Notes: generated from the sequence alone by a model not told the origin. Positions 41,501 to 51,571 are shown, counted from the first letter of the stretch. The stretch: 64,000 bases of DNA from Thauera butanivorans NBRC 103042 (GCF_001591165.1 NZ_BCUG01000032.1:21512-85511), one strand, 5' to 3'. Translations and numbers: made by a program.

Positions 41501-41625
41501 ACTACGGCTTCAAGGGTGAGACCAAACCGGGCTACATCACCAACACCCTGACGCCGTTCGTGGGCGACGCCAACAGCCAGACGCCGGAGTACAAGGCGTT
41601 CCTGGTGGACATCGAGAAGGCATGA
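38569..41625 (+). CDS. fdhA: Formate dehydrogenase-N-type alpha subunit, selenoprotein
   Basis: 1018 residues including selenocysteine at residue 196, encoded by the in-frame TGA at 39154-39156. It begins with a twin-arginine signal (SRRGFFK), then a [4Fe-4S] site (CPYCSVSCG, closing in GSLCPKG), and binds bis-MGD molybdenum or tungsten. The residues around the TGA (TQARI-Sec-HAPTVASLAP) match E. coli FdnG, and the downstream frame continues MTNHWVDIKNADLVLIMGGN. It oxidises formate to carbon dioxide in the periplasm. The ATG at 38569 follows GGAGGGA; an in-frame ATG at 38557 is the alternative. It heads the fdhABC-fdhE operon. Confidence 0.95.
39154..39185 (+). promoter_or_regulatory. Bacterial SECIS element of fdhA
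   Basis: Eleven bases after the UGA codon a mini-hairpin forms at 39168-39185: GG, a bulged U, AGCC, loop AGUCU, GGCU, CC. Spacing, bulged U and a G-U-containing loop are the features SelB needs in the E. coli elements. Confidence 0.88.
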
Positions 41626-41644
41626 GGGAGGCAGAGATGAGTAC

Positions 41645-41704
41645 CCCCACACTCACTGTGTTCGTTGCCCCCCGAGGGGGCTACGCCTCCTTCGGGACGG
41701 CCCG
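41645..41704. repeat. Intergenic palindromic repeat between fdhA and fdhB
   Basis: The stretch CACTCACTGTGTTCGTTGCC, then CCCCGAGGGGG and GGCTACGCCTCCTTCGGGAC, resembles a dispersed extragenic repeat that I know from Rhodocyclales and Comamonadaceae genomes. It holds a perfect CCCC-GA-GGGG-type hairpin. A 26-codon frame from ATG 41638 runs through it to TGA 41718, just before fdhB, and is probably incidental or at most couples translation. Confidence 0.55.
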
Positions 41705-41718
41705 TCAGGAGGCGTGAC

Positions 41719-42606
41719 ATGGCACTGCAATCGCTCGACATCGCGCGGCGCTCGGCGACCACCACCGAGACGCCCAAGGTGCGCGAAACCACCGAAGTCG
41801 CCAAGCTCATCGACGTGTCCGCCTGCATCGGCTGCAAGGCCTGCCAGGCGGCATGCATGGAGTGGAACGACATCCGCCCGGAAGTGGGCAACAACGTCGG
41901 CATCTACGACAACCCGCAGGATCTCGACGACAAGACGTGGACGCTGATGCGCTTCACCGAAGTCGAGGAGAACGGCAGGCTCGAATGGCTCATCCGCAAG
42001 GACGGCTGCATGCACTGCGCCGACCCCGGCTGCCTGAAGGCCTGTCCCTCGCCGGGCGCCATCATCCAGTACTCCAACGGCATCGTCGATTTCCACCAGG
42101 AGAACTGCATCGGCTGCGGCTACTGCATCACCGGCTGTCCGTTCGACATCCCGCGGCTGTCGAAGACGGACAACAAGGCCTACAAGTGCTCGCTGTGCTC
42201 CGACCGCGTCGCGGTCGGCCAGGCACCGGCCTGTGCCAAGGCCTGTCCGACCGGCGCGATCAGGTTCGGCGCCAAGGAGGACATGGTGCATTACGCCGAG
42301 GCGCGCATCGACGACCTCAAGGATCGCGGCTACCAGAACGCCGGCCTCTACGATCCGCAAGGCGTCGGCGGCACCCACGTCATGTACGTGCTGCACCATG
42401 CGGACAAGCCGACGCTGTACGCCGACCTGCCGGAGAACCCGCAGATCAGCCCGGCGGTGGCGCTGTGGAAGGGCGTCGCCAAGCCGCTCGCCCTGCTCGC
42501 GCTGGGCGCCACGGCCATCGGCAGCCTGTTCCATTACGTCATGAAGGGTCCGAACGAGGTCTCCAAGGAGCTCGAAGCGGAAATGGAAAAGGAGGACGCA
42601 AAATGA
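41719..42606 (+). CDS. fdhB: Formate dehydrogenase beta subunit (iron-sulfur)
   Basis: 295 residues with four [4Fe-4S] motifs: [37 protein letters not shown] and CSLCSDRV...CAKACP. One C-terminal membrane helix ([19 protein letters not shown]) anchors it on the periplasmic face. It carries electrons from the molybdenum subunit to the heme subunit. AGGAGG precedes the ATG at 41719; its stop overlaps the fdhC start as ATGA. Confidence 0.95.
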   Translation: MALQSLDIARRSATTTETPKVRETTEVAKLIDVSACIGCKACQAACMEWNDIRPEVGNNVGIYDNPQDLDDKTWTLMRFTEVEENGRLEWLIRKDGCMHCADPGCLKACPSPGAIIQYSNGIVDFHQENCIGCGYCITGCPFDIPRLSKTDNKAYKCSLCSDRVAVGQAPACAKACPTGAIRFGAKEDMVHYAEARIDDLKDRGYQNAGLYDPQGVGGTHVMYVLHHADKPTLYADLPENPQISPAVALWKGVAKPLALLALGATAIGSLFHYVMKGPNEVSKELEAEMEKEDAK

Positions 42607-43226
42607 TCCGCAATCCGCGTGACCTGCAGCGTTACAACGCCTCCGAGCGCGCCAACCACTGGATCGTGGGCATCTGCTTCATCCTGCTCGCGCTGTCCGG
42701 CCTGGCCTTCTTCCACCCCGCGCTGTTCCCACTGGTCAACCTGTTCGGCGGCGGCACCTGGGCACGCATCCTGCACCCCTGGATCGGCGTGGTGATGGCG
42801 GTGTTCTTCGTCATCATGTTCTTCCGCTTCGCCAGCCTCAACCTGATGGGCGGGAAGGACTGGGACTGGCTGTCCAAGGTCGGCAAGATGGTGGACGGCA
42901 ACGACCACGACATGCCCGAGCAAGGCAAGTACAACGGCGGCCAGAAGCTGCTGTTCTGGCTGCTGACGCTATGCATGGTGCTGATCACGGTCTCGGGCGT
43001 GGTGATGTGGCGCAGCCAGTTCGACTTCCCGGTCGGGCTGGTGCGCGCCGCGGTGGTGGTGCATGCCGCCGCCGCCGCGTTCATGATCGGCCTGATCTTC
43101 GTGCACGTGTATGCCGCGATCTGGACGCGCGGCACCATCCGCGCCATGCTCTACGGCACCGTGACCCGTGCCTGGGCCAAGCAGCACCACCGTGGCTGGT
43201 ACCGCCAGATGACGGGCAAGGACTGA
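42603..43226 (+). CDS. fdhC: Formate dehydrogenase gamma subunit (cytochrome b556)
   Basis: 207 residues with four membrane spans and histidines in the usual diheme b positions ([33 protein letters not shown] and FVHVYAAIW). It passes electrons to the quinone pool. It is coupled to fdhB by a 4-base overlap. Confidence 0.93.
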   Translation: MIRNPRDLQRYNASERANHWIVGICFILLALSGLAFFHPALFPLVNLFGGGTWARILHPWIGVVMAVFFVIMFFRFASLNLMGGKDWDWLSKVGKMVDGNDHDMPEQGKYNGGQKLLFWLLTLCMVLITVSGVVMWRSQFDFPVGLVRAAVVVHAAAAAFMIGLIFVHVYAAIWTRGTIRAMLYGTVTRAWAKQHHRGWYRQMTGKD

Positions 43227-43303
43227 ACGGCCCTGTCCCCGACCCACGGCGGGCGGCGTCCGGTTTGACCGGGCCCCGCCCGCCGCGCCTTGTGAGGAAG
43301 CAC

Positions 43304-44251
43304 ATGAACCTGCCCCAAACCGCCACTGGCGCCAATCTGCAGCAGGGGCTCGAAGCGCCCGCGGTGCTGCAGCCCGTGGCGGCAAGCCTGTTCGCCGACC
43401 GCGCCGCGCGCTTCGAACGCCTGGCCGACGGCCACGCTTCGGGCGACTGGCTGGCCTTTCTCGCCCGCCTGAGCCGCATCCAGCATGAGCTGCTGCAAAG
43501 CCACCCGGCCGTGCCCCTGCCATCCGAGGCCGAACGCATACGGGCGCGCGAGCACGGCATGCCGGTGCTGCCAGCCAACGGCTGGCGGCGCGACCGGGTC
43601 TGGCGCCAGCATCTCGCCGCCCTGGCCGACGGCCTGCTGCCGCATGCGCCCGACGTACTGCGCCCGGTACTGGCCGGCCTGCCGGCGATCGGCGAGGCCG
43701 AACTCGAACGCCTGGCCGACGGCGTGCTGCGCACCGAATACGACCCGGCGCACAGCGCCCGCCTGCCCTTCATCGCCGCCGCGCTGCAGGTGTACTGGGC
43801 CTGGATGGCCGCGCAGCCCGCGCTGGCCGGCCTGGCCCGGCTCGACGTGCCCGGCGTCTGCCCCTGCTGCGGCAGCCTGCCGGTGGCCAGCGTGATCCAG
43901 GCCGGGCAATACGCCGGCGCACGCTACCTGCACTGTTCGCTGTGCAGCACCGAATGGAACCTGGTGCGCGCCAACTGCAGCAGTTGCGGCGAAACCGACA
44001 AGGTGTCGTACCGCGTGCTCGAAGCCGAGGGCGGCACCACCCGCGACACCGTGCGCGCCGAAGTCTGCGACGACTGCCACAGCTACCTGAAGCAGGTGCT
44101 GCGCGACAAGGACGCGAGCGCCGACCCGGTGGCGGACGACCTCGCCACGCTGGCACTGGACATCCTGGTCGATGAAGCCGGCTACTTGCGCAGCGGGCCG
44201 AATCCACTTTTCATTCCGGGCGGCGTCACCGAATCCCGGGCGGACGGCTGA
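43304..44251 (+). CDS. fdhE: Formate dehydrogenase accessory protein FdhE
   Basis: 315 residues with the four CxxC pairs of the rubredoxin-like C-terminal region: [20 protein letters not shown] and CDDCHSYLK. FdhE binds the Tat-exported catalytic subunit and is needed for active enzyme. A GAGGAAG site precedes the ATG at 43304. A hairpin (GGGCCGGC-AAT-GCCGGCCC, about 44269-44288) after the stop may slow or end transcription before selA. Confidence 0.92.
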   Translation: MNLPQTATGANLQQGLEAPAVLQPVAASLFADRAARFERLADGHASGDWLAFLARLSRIQHELLQSHPAVPLPSEAERIRAREHGMPVLPANGWRRDRVWRQHLAALADGLLPHAPDVLRPVLAGLPAIGEAELERLADGVLRTEYDPAHSARLPFIAAALQVYWAWMAAQPALAGLARLDVPGVCPCCGSLPVASVIQAGQYAGARYLHCSLCSTEWNLVRANCSSCGETDKVSYRVLEAEGGTTRDTVRAEVCDDCHSYLKQVLRDKDASADPVADDLATLALDILVDEAGYLRSGPNPLFIPGGVTESRADG

Positions 44252-44390
44252 GCACGGCAACGATGTTCGGGGCCGGCAATGCCGGCCCATCACCCGACAG
44301 AAGCACCGGCCGCCGGTGCGACCCAAGAAACCCGGAATCGACTACGCTTCAATCTTCGATAGACCTCGTTGCCCGGTTCGGGCCCAGGCC

Positions 44391-45803
44391 ATGACGACAT
44401 CCCCACTCGCCTCCCTTCCCGCGGTCGACCGCCTGCTCGCCGAGCCCTCGATCACCGCTGAAATTTCCGCCCACGGCCGCCAGTTCGTCACCGAAGCCAT
44501 CCGCAGCGAACTTGCCGCGGTGCGCGGGGCGGCCAGGAACGGCAGCACACCAGCAGCTCTGCCGGCACTCCCTGCGCTGATCGACGCAATCCGCCAGCGC
44601 ATCGCCCGCGACAGCCAGCCCCGGCTGCGCCAGGTATTCAACCTCACCGGCACCGTGCTGCACACCAACCTGGGCCGCGCAACCCTGCCCGAGGGAGCCA
44701 TCGCGGCGATGGTCGAGGCCGCCCGCCACCCCTGCGCGCTGGAATACGACATCGACTCCGGCGGCCGCGGCGACCGCGACGACCTCGTGTCCGACCTGCT
44801 CGCCGAGCTGACCGGCGGCGAGGCCGCCACCGTGGTCAACAACAACGCCGCGGCGGTATTCCTGCTGCTGAACACGCTGGCCCAGCGCAAGGAAGTCGTC
44901 GTCTCGCGCGGCGAACTGGTCGAGATCGGCGGCGCCTTCCGCATACCCGACATCATGAAGCGGGCCGGCGCGCGGCTGGTCGAGATCGGCTGCACCAACC
45001 GCAGCCACGCGCGCGATTACGAGGACGCCATCGGCCCGCGCACCGCGCTGCTGATGAAGGTGCACACCAGCAATTACGCGATCGAGGGCTTCACCAAGTC
45101 GGTGACGCAGGCCGAAATCGCCGCCATCGCCCATGCCCGCGGCCTGCCCTTCGTCGAGGACCTGGGTTCGGGCACGCTGACCGGCCTCGAAGCCTGGGGG
45201 CTGCCGCACGAGCCGACGCCGCGCGAAGCCATCGCCGCCGGCGCCGACCTCGTCAGCTTCTCCGGCGACAAGCTGCTCGGCGGCCCGCAGGCCGGCATCC
45301 TGGTCGGCCGCAAGGAGCTGATCGCGAAGCTCAAGAAGAACCCGCTCAAGCGCGCGCTGCGCGTGGGCAAGATCACGCTCGCCGGGCTGGAAGCGGTGCT
45401 GCGCCTGTACCGCGACCCCGAGCGCCTGCCCGAGCGGCTCGAAACCCTGCGCCTGCTGACCCGCAGCCAGGCCGACATCCTCGCCCAGGCCGAACGCCTG
45501 CGCCCGGCGCTGGCCGCCGCGCTGGCGGACTGGCCGCTGACGGTGAGCGTGGAGCCGATGCGCTCGCAGATCGGCTCCGGCAGCCTGCCGGTCGACCGCC
45601 TGCCGTCCGCCGGCCTGGTGTGCCGCCCGCACAGGAAGGGCGGCGTGCTGAACCGGCTGGAAAAAGCTTTGCGCGGGCTGCCGGTGCCGGTCATCGGCCA
45701 CATCGCCGACCAGGCCTTGTGGCTGGACCTGCGCTGCCTGCGGCAGGCTGACGAAGCCGGCTTCGCGGCCCAGCTCCACGAACTCGCGGCCAGGCCGCGC
45801 TGA
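44391..45803 (+). CDS. selA: L-seryl-tRNA(Sec) selenium transferase
   Basis: 470 residues, a PLP enzyme that turns seryl-tRNA(Sec) into selenocysteyl-tRNA(Sec) using selenophosphate. The PLP lysine is in [14 protein letters not shown] near residue 294; [15 protein letters not shown] and [11 protein letters not shown] are family blocks. It lies just downstream of fdhE on the same strand, linking the selenium machinery to its client enzyme. No selD is in the window. Confidence 0.96.
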   Translation: MTTSPLASLPAVDRLLAEPSITAEISAHGRQFVTEAIRSELAAVRGAARNGSTPAALPALPALIDAIRQRIARDSQPRLRQVFNLTGTVLHTNLGRATLPEGAIAAMVEAARHPCALEYDIDSGGRGDRDDLVSDLLAELTGGEAATVVNNNAAAVFLLLNTLAQRKEVVVSRGELVEIGGAFRIPDIMKRAGARLVEIGCTNRSHARDYEDAIGPRTALLMKVHTSNYAIEGFTKSVTQAEIAAIAHARGLPFVEDLGSGTLTGLEAWGLPHEPTPREAIAAGADLVSFSGDKLLGGPQAGILVGRKELIAKLKKNPLKRALRVGKITLAGLEAVLRLYRDPERLPERLETLRLLTRSQADILAQAERLRPALAAALADWPLTVSVEPMRSQIGSGSLPVDRLPSAGLVCRPHRKGGVLNRLEKALRGLPVPVIGHIADQALWLDLRCLRQADEAGFAAQLHELAARPR

Positions 45804-46039
45804 ACCACGCAGCAAGCGCACTGAAGCAGCCGGCACGCGGATCGGCATCGCTTCGACGAATTCGCACGGACGGCAGCCATGCCGCCCGCGCGACCGGACA
45901 CATGCAGGCCGATCTGAACATCGGCCGTCCGGTACGGCGACACGGGTCGCCACCCCAAGGCCGGGCCTTCGCGCCCGGCCGATCAAGCCCCGGCGGCATC
46001 CCGCACCGGAGCGGCTGAACCATCATCGGGAGAAACACC

Positions 46040-47410
46040 ATGACTGATCGACACAATGCTTCACGCCGCCGCTTCCTGGCGGCGAGCGGCGGCATCGCCG
46101 CGCTGGCAGCGCCCGGCCTGGCCCAGGCAGTGCCGCGCGCAGGCACCGAACGCCCGCTGCCGCCGCTGGTCGGCCGCAGCAGCGAAACCCTGCTCCCGCG
46201 CGGCAAGGCGCGCCGGGTGGTCATCTGCGGTGGCGGCTGGGGCGGCATTACCGCCGCCCGATACCTGCGCCAGCAGGTACCGCACCTGGAAGTGGTGCTG
46301 CTGGAGCGCAACCAGAACTTCTTCTCCTGCCCGATGAGCAACAAGTGGCTGGTGGACGTCGTCGACACCCAGTACCTGACCAAGGACTACCTGAAGGTGT
46401 CCGAGGAACTCGGCTACCGCTTCATCCAGACCGAGATCCTCGAAATCGAGCGCGGCACCAAGCGCGTCGTCACTGCCGCGGGCGCGCTGGACTACGACTA
46501 CCTGATCCTGTCGCCCGGCATCCGCTACAACTACGAAGCCTGGTTCGGCAACGACCGCCGCGCGGCCGAAGCCACCCGCGCGCGCTTCCCGGCGGCCTAC
46601 ATCCCCAGCGCCGAGCACTTCCACCTCAAGCAGGCCATCCACGACTTCAAGGGCGGCGACCTGGTGATGACCCTGCCGCCGCCGCCGCAGCGCTGCCCGC
46701 CCAGCCCCTACGAGCGCGCCTGCCTGATCGCCTCGCTGTTCAAGGCCAAGAAGCTCAATGCCCGGATCATCATCCTCGACCACAAGGACGACGTGCGCCC
46801 CATCGGCCCCGGCTTCAAGGCCGCCTTCCAGGAGCTGTACAAGGACATCGTCACCTACGTGCCGAACGCCCACGTCAAGGAAGTCGACCCGTTCAACAAG
46901 CGCATCAAGACCGCCGCCGGCGATTTCGACTTCGACCACGCCATCCTGATGGCGCCACACCAGGCCGGCGACCTGGCCTGGAGAGCCGGCGTGGTCGGCC
47001 AGTCCTTCCAGGGCGGGCCGGACGGCTGGGCCGCGGTCGATCCGCTGTTCCTGCATGCCGAGGACGACAAGGACGTGTACGTGATCGGCGACGCGGTCGG
47101 CTACGTGTCGCCGCAGTTCTCCTTCTATCCCAAGGCCGGCCACGTCGCCAACCAGCACGCGCGCATCGTCGCCCACTACATCGCCGAGCGCGAGGCCGAG
47201 CGCGAACCGGGCTACCGCCTGCCCGACAACCTGTGTTTCATGATGGTCAGCACCCAGCCGCAGGAAGCCATCTCGGTGAAGTTCGACTACAAGGTCAATG
47301 CGATGGGCATCATCGAGCAGACCCAGATCGACTTCAACGAACGCAAGCCGGAAACCGTCGGCGAGGACTTCGAGTGGGCGCGGGGGATTTACGCGGACAT
47401 GTTCGGCTGA
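46040..47410 (+). CDS. FccB/SoxF-like sulfide dehydrogenase flavoprotein
   Basis: 456 residues with a twin-arginine signal (SRRRFLAASGG) followed by an FAD-binding domain (VVICGGGWGGITAARYL near residue 59). Cysteines fit the redox site (FFSCPMSN and QRCPPSPYERAC). The C-terminal domain is that of flavocytochrome-c sulfide dehydrogenases. It should oxidise sulfide or a related sulfur compound in the periplasm. No cytochrome partner gene is adjacent, so the electron acceptor is unknown. It lies between selA and a toxin-antitoxin pair. Confidence 0.85.
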   Translation: MTDRHNASRRRFLAASGGIAALAAPGLAQAVPRAGTERPLPPLVGRSSETLLPRGKARRVVICGGGWGGITAARYLRQQVPHLEVVLLERNQNFFSCPMSNKWLVDVVDTQYLTKDYLKVSEELGYRFIQTEILEIERGTKRVVTAAGALDYDYLILSPGIRYNYEAWFGNDRRAAEATRARFPAAYIPSAEHFHLKQAIHDFKGGDLVMTLPPPPQRCPPSPYERACLIASLFKAKKLNARIIILDHKDDVRPIGPGFKAAFQELYKDIVTYVPNAHVKEVDPFNKRIKTAAGDFDFDHAILMAPHQAGDLAWRAGVVGQSFQGGPDGWAAVDPLFLHAEDDKDVYVIGDAVGYVSPQFSFYPKAGHVANQHARIVAHYIAEREAEREPGYRLPDNLCFMMVSTQPQEAISVKFDYKVNAMGIIEQTQIDFNERKPETVGEDFEWARGIYADMFG

Positions 47411-47484
47411 TCCGGACCCGGCAACACCGGCGAGGCCAGACTTCCTGAAGAAGTACGGCCTCGCCGGTTTCATTGTTCTCCCCA

Positions 47485-47886
47485 TCAAGACGGACGGCGT
47501 ACCCCGTCCAGCTTCGCGGTCCTCCTGTCGAAGCTCAGCAGCGGGCCACGCGCGGACTCGCTGACCAAAGCCAGATGCACGCAGTCGGCAAAATCCGGCG
47601 CCCCACCGGGGCGGTAATGCCACAGCGCGACCTCGACTGCGGATTCGTGCTGGAACTCAATTTCTTCCACTCCCAGCAAGGCATCCAGCGCAGCGAGCAC
47701 GGACGCCTTGTCGAAGCCGTAGCAGGCGCGAAGCACCCATTCGAGTTCCAGGACGACCGTGACGGGCACGAACAATCGCGCTCTGTCCCGCAAATACTCG
47801 TCGAACATCGACGCCACGGCCTCGGCCTGTCCCGCGTCATCCACGACCAGCCAGCGCACCAGCACGTTGGTATCGAGTGCTCCCAT
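47485..47886 (-). CDS. PIN-domain toxin (VapC-like)
   Basis: 133 residues of the PIN nuclease fold with the acidic residues in ALDTNVLVRWL, VVLELEWVL, APDFADCVHLA and SFDRR. It should cleave RNA when free of antitoxin. Its ATG overlaps the antitoxin stop by one base, the usual order antitoxin then toxin. Confidence 0.88.
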   Translation of the reverse strand: MGALDTNVLVRWLVVDDAGQAEAVASMFDEYLRDRARLFVPVTVVLELEWVLRACYGFDKASVLAALDALLGVEEIEFQHESAVEVALWHYRPGGAPDFADCVHLALVSESARGPLLSFDRRTAKLDGVRRPS

Positions 47887-48110
47887 CAGGGCTTGCCCGG
47901 ATTCATGTCTTCGACGGCAACACTGACACCGGGCGCAGGCTTCAACATGCCCCTGAGCGCCTGAACGGACCTGGTCTTGGCCCTCAAGACCACCGTGCCA
48001 TCAGGCATCAGCGTAAACGTGATGCGATCCTGTGCGCCGACGCCCAGGGAGCGCCGGATATCGGCGGGAATGGTGATCTGGCCTTTGCTGGTCAAAGTGG
48101 CTTCGGACAT
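47886..48110 (-). CDS. AbrB/MazE-type antitoxin
   Basis: 74 residues with the swapped-hairpin AbrB DNA-binding domain (TSKGQITIPADIRRSLGV) and an extended C-terminal tail that would wrap the toxin. An inverted repeat at 48120-48142 just upstream is a likely autoregulatory operator. Confidence 0.9.
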   Translation of the reverse strand: MSEATLTSKGQITIPADIRRSLGVGAQDRITFTLMPDGTVVLRAKTRSVQALRGMLKPAPGVSVAVEDMNPGKP

Positions 48111-48119
48111 CCCAATCTC

Positions 48120-48142
48120 CTTACTTTTTAGCCAATAGTAAG
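48120..48142. promoter_or_regulatory. Operator candidate of the AbrB/PIN module
   Basis: CTTACT and AGTAAG form a perfect inverted repeat with an 11-base spacer, 10 bases upstream of the antitoxin start and probably overlapping its promoter and leader. Confidence 0.55.
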
Positions 48143-48258
48143 AATTGAGGATGTATCCGTCAACGACCGCCCACCCTCCACACTTTCACAGGCCTCCACG
48201 CCAAGGGCGCACTAAACCCTATCCGTTATCGCCAACACGCACATCTGGAGCTTCCGCC

Positions 48259-48321
48259 ATGCTGATCGGCACCGCCGGCCACATCGACCACGGCAAGACT
48301 ACGCTCGTCCACAAGCTGACC
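48259..48321 (+). pseudogene. Truncated duplicate of the selB 5' end, part 1
   Basis: The first 21 codons repeat those of the intact selB at 49492 nearly base for base ([17 protein letters not shown], then HKLT instead of RALT). Similarity stops after CTGACC at 48321, and the frame ends at 48346-48348. Confidence 0.85.
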
Positions 48322-48555
48322 ATGATTGAGGCCAACCGGAGCGGTTAGTCGCATGGCCCCGGCGCGCACGCGCCGAACAAGGCCGACTGGGGAAAGGCAG
48401 TCTGTTCTGTCCTTGTCCATCGCGATGCCGGCAGTCCAGAAACGGTCACCCCCAGGCGTGATCAGCAGGAGAAGAAGATGCGCGCATGATCAACGGCTGC
48501 TGTCTGCAGAAAACAGTTGACGGGAAGTCTCTTGGGGAATTGTTAGCCATGATGT

Positions 48556-48816
48556 TCATAGGACTTGGAACTGGAAATGACTCGGCCGGTCAGCCCGGAG
48601 AACATGGCTTAATACTTTCAGCCGACCGCAGTAGGTGAAGTCCGTGTGATGGCGCTTACGGTGGAAGAGATGGAGTTCTTCTCCATTTTCTTGGGCGTTA
48701 AGCATGCGGTCCTGAGCAAAGTGGTCGGTTGGACTTTCCCAATCGAGGATATTGCCAAACAGGCGGTCAGCATACTGTTCGGCGGATGATTGCTTCTCTT
48801 CTGTAACGAAGATCAC
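48556..48816 (-). pseudogene. C-terminal fragment resembling a DUF3427-type domain
   Basis: Read on the - strand, about 86 codons end with a stop at 48556. Blocks such as ILDWESPTDHF, LHLFHRKRHHTDFTYCGRL and PSHFQFQVL resemble the C-terminal DUF3427-type domain found on helicases and nucleases of defence islands. There is no start of its own. It lies within the segment that separates the two selB relics. The family call is from motif memory only. Confidence 0.4.
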
Positions 48817-48819
48817 GAC

Positions 48820-48907
48820 GGCGTGGATACCGACCGCCTGCCGGAGGAGAAGCAGCGCGGCATCAGACTGGGTCATGCCTATGCACCGCTGGCTGGCTCC
48901 GATGGCC
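48820..48907 (+). pseudogene. Truncated duplicate of selB, part 2
   Basis: Encodes [15 protein letters not shown], then RLGHAYAPLAGSDG, matching codons 22-50 of selB with a 6-base deletion. It continues exactly where part 1 stops, so a 498-base segment (48322-48819) seems to have been inserted into a second selB copy. Similarity is lost after about 48907. Confidence 0.8.
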
Positions 48908-48994
48908 ATTCCCGCATTTCCACTCGTATCGGAAATGGCATGCGCGACAAAGTGGGCGTATAAACACATAAGCACTCACCTTCTGGAGCACCCG

Positions 48995-49223
48995 GTGACG
49001 ACCACACGCTGGAACGTGGCGGTATCCGCCGAAACCGACCAGGCACTGCGAATGTTCCTTGCCAAGCCAAGGCGGCGGACGCAAGGGGGACTTGTCCCGC
49101 TTCATCGAGGAAGCAGTACGGGCACACATCCTCGAACTGAGTGCGGAAGAAGCCAAGCAGGCCAATGCCGACATCGGTGAGGCGGAACTTGCCGCCATGC
49201 TTGGCGAAGCACTCGACCGCTAA
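48995..49223 (+). pseudogene. Frameshifted ribbon-helix-helix antitoxin
   Basis: From a GTG at 48995 the frame encodes RWNVAVSAETDQALRMFLAK. One extra C near 49069 shifts it; in the next frame it continues GGGRKGDLSRFIEEAVRAH and ends EAELAAMLGEALDR with a stop at 49221-49223. With one base removed it is a complete 75-residue RHH antitoxin of the kind paired with PIN toxins. Confidence 0.7.
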
Positions 49224-49230
49224 TCGCCGA

Positions 49231-49314
49231 GCCGGCCTGTTGCAGCTTGGCCACCTGGGCCGCACACGTATCCTGACGCCCGCAGCATTCTGTGCCGAGG
49301 TACTGAATTCTTGA
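49231..49314 (+). pseudogene. C-terminal remnant of a PIN toxin
   Basis: 27 codons (LGHLGRTRILTPAAFCAEVL near the end) resemble the last strand and helix of PIN toxins and lie directly after the RHH antitoxin relic. The rest of the toxin is deleted. Between here and the selB start at 49492 I see no further supportable gene. Confidence 0.5.
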
Positions 49315-49491
49315 GCAAGACCGACCATCCTGCGAACATCCAGCAAAACCGGGATATTGAAGCCGGCTTTACTGGTTGCCAATCATTTTAAAGCGGGCTT
49401 TGAATCGGCTCTGGCTCGCGGGTCGATCATCCTGTGGCCCTCGGGTCTTGAGCGGCGATGATCACATCAGGACGACACAGGAAACCTCCCC

Positions 49492-51450
49492 ATGCTCATC
49501 GGCACCGCCGGCCACATCGACCACGGCAAGACCACGCTCGTCCGCGCGCTGACCGGCGTGGACACCGACCGCCTGCCGGAGGAGAAGCAGCGCGGCATCA
49601 CCATCGAACTGGGCTATGCCTATGCGCCGCTGGCGGGCGATGGCGAGGGGCGGACGCTGGCTTTCATCGACGTGCCGGGGCACGAGAAGTTCGTGCCGAC
49701 GATGCTGGCGGGCGCCAGCGGCATCGACTTCGCGCTGCTGGTGGTGGCGGCCGACGACGGCGTGATGCCGCAGACGCGCGAGCATCTCGCCATCGTCCAT
49801 CTGCTCGGCATCGGCCGTGGGGCGGTGGCAGTCACCAAGTGCGACCGCGTGCCGCCGGAACGCATCGAGGCGGTGCGGGACGAAGTAGCGGCGCTGCTGG
49901 CGCCGACCCGGCTGGCGGCAGCGCCGGTGTTCGCGCTGTCGGCGCAGAGCGGGGAGGGCGTGGCGGCGCTGCGCGCCCATCTCGACGCGATCGCCGCGGA
50001 GGAGGGCGCGCGCAGCGTGCAGGGTGGCCTGCGCCTGGTGGTGGACCGCCGCTTTGCCATTGCCGGTGCAGGCGCGGTGGTGACCGGCACCGTGCATGCC
50101 GGCCGGCTGCGAGTGGGTGACACCGTGCTGCTGGCGCGGCCGGGCGGCGAGGTCCGCGAACTGCGGGTGCGCGGGCTGCACGTCAACAACCGCAAGGCCG
50201 ACGTCGGCGATCCGGGCAGCCGCTGCGCGGTGAACCTGGCCGGCATCGAATACCGCGACATCGAGCGCGGCGACTGGCTGCTGTCGCCCGGCCCGGTGCG
50301 CGCCACCGATCGCCTCGACCTGCGCCTGCATCTGTTGCCGGAGCTGCGGCGCAAGCTGGGGCAATGGGCAGGCGTGACGCTCCACCATGCCGGTGGCCAC
50401 GCGATGGCACGGCTGGTGCTGCTCGATGGCGCGCTGGAGGCGGGCGGCCTGACCGGAGGCAGCAGCGGCCTGGTACAGGCGGTGCTCGACCGGCCGCTGT
50501 TCGCCTGCTGCGGCGACCGCATCGTGATCCGCGACGCCGCCGGCCGCGAGACACTGGGCGGCGGCGCCGTGCTCGACCCCTTCCCGCCCGCGCGACACCG
50601 CCGCCGGCCGGAACGCCTGGCCCTGCTGGCAGCGCTCGAACATCGTGATGTCGACGTCCGCCTGCGCGCGCTGGTCGACGCCGCCGCCCTCGGTGCCGAT
50701 GCCGACGAACTGGCCGCGGCCCACAACCTGCACGGCACCGATGCGCCGTCCTGGCAGCAGCGCCTGCCCGAGGTGCAGGTGGTCGCGGCCAAGGGCGGCA
50801 CCCGGCTGTTCTCGCCCGCGGCCTGGGATGCGCTGGCCGAGCGCATCCTCGCCCGCCTGGCAGCGCACCATGAAGCTTTTGCCGACGAACCGGGCGTGGA
50901 GCGCGAACGCCTGCGCCGGATGTGCGCACCGCAACTGCCGCCGGCCGTCTTCCTCGCCCGCCTCGAAAGCCTGCTGGCCGACGAGCGCCTGCGCCGCGCC
51001 GGCTCGGCCTGGCACCTGCCGACGCATACCGCCGAGCTTTCGCCCGCCGAACGGCTGCGCGCCGACGCAATCCTGCTGCGCCTGGCCGACGGCGCCTTCG
51101 ATCCGCCCTGGGTGCGCGATCTCGCCGCGAGCTGCAACATGGAAGAGGCCGAAGTCCGCCGCCTGCTGCGCCGCATGGCGATGCGCGGCGAAGTGTTCCA
51201 GATCGTCCGCGACCTGTTCTACCCACGCGCGACCGTCACGCAGATGGTCGGCATCGTCCGCGAACTGGCCGCCGGCAACGACGGCCGCATCCGCGCCGCC
51301 GGCTTCCGCGACCGCATCGGCGGCGGCCGCAAGCGCGCCATCCAGATCCTCGAGTTCTTCGACCGCGTCGGCTTCACCCGCCGCGTCGGCGAAGGCAGCC
51401 AGCGCGCCCACATCCTGCGCGGCGAGCCGCCTGTCACCGAGGACACCTAG
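49492..51450 (+). CDS. selB: Selenocysteine-specific elongation factor
   Basis: 652 residues. The GTPase domain has [18 protein letters not shown] and TKCD. Domains 2 and 3 are EF-Tu-like, and the C-terminal winged helices, which bind the SECIS hairpin, end in [20 protein letters not shown]. It delivers Sec-tRNA to the ribosome at the fdhA UGA. The gene is followed 24 bases later by tRNA-Sec. Its 5' end is duplicated 1.2 kb upstream. Confidence 0.96.
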   Translation: MLIGTAGHIDHGKTTLVRALTGVDTDRLPEEKQRGITIELGYAYAPLAGDGEGRTLAFIDVPGHEKFVPTMLAGASGIDFALLVVAADDGVMPQTREHLAIVHLLGIGRGAVAVTKCDRVPPERIEAVRDEVAALLAPTRLAAAPVFALSAQSGEGVAALRAHLDAIAAEEGARSVQGGLRLVVDRRFAIAGAGAVVTGTVHAGRLRVGDTVLLARPGGEVRELRVRGLHVNNRKADVGDPGSRCAVNLAGIEYRDIERGDWLLSPGPVRATDRLDLRLHLLPELRRKLGQWAGVTLHHAGGHAMARLVLLDGALEAGGLTGGSSGLVQAVLDRPLFACCGDRIVIRDAAGRETLGGGAVLDPFPPARHRRRPERLALLAALEHRDVDVRLRALVDAAALGADADELAAAHNLHGTDAPSWQQRLPEVQVVAAKGGTRLFSPAAWDALAERILARLAAHHEAFADEPGVERERLRRMCAPQLPPAVFLARLESLLADERLRRAGSAWHLPTHTAELSPAERLRADAILLRLADGAFDPPWVRDLAASCNMEEAEVRRLLRRMAMRGEVFQIVRDLFYPRATVTQMVGIVRELAAGNDGRIRAAGFRDRIGGGRKRAIQILEFFDRVGFTRRVGEGSQRAHILRGEPPVTEDT

Positions 51451-51473
51451 CGGGCTACAATCCCCGCTCCGAT

Positions 51474-51571
51474 GGAAGAGAGGCGTTCCCCGGTGGGGCG
51501 ACTGGTCTTCAAAACCAGGTGGGGCCGTCAGCCGGTCCCAGGTGGGTTCGACTCCCATTCTCTTCCGCCAT
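51474..51571 (+). tRNA. selC: tRNA-Sec (anticodon TCA)
   Basis: A 98-base tRNA including an encoded GCCA end. The acceptor stem has 8 pairs (GGAAGAGA with TCTCTTCC), the anticodon TCA at 51509-51511 sits in CTGGTCTTCAAAACCAG, there is a long variable arm (about 51518-51540), and the T loop is TTCGACT. It matches the layout of E. coli selC. Confidence 0.96.

Noticed and set aside
38506..41652. Open frame of over 1000 codons on the - strand opposite fdhA
   Set aside because: Its sequence is low in complexity and only mirrors the codon bias of fdhA in GC-rich DNA; fdhA has complete family motifs.
41638..41718. 26-codon frame between fdhA and fdhB as a gene
   Set aside because: It runs through a palindromic intergenic repeat and shows no conserved protein features.
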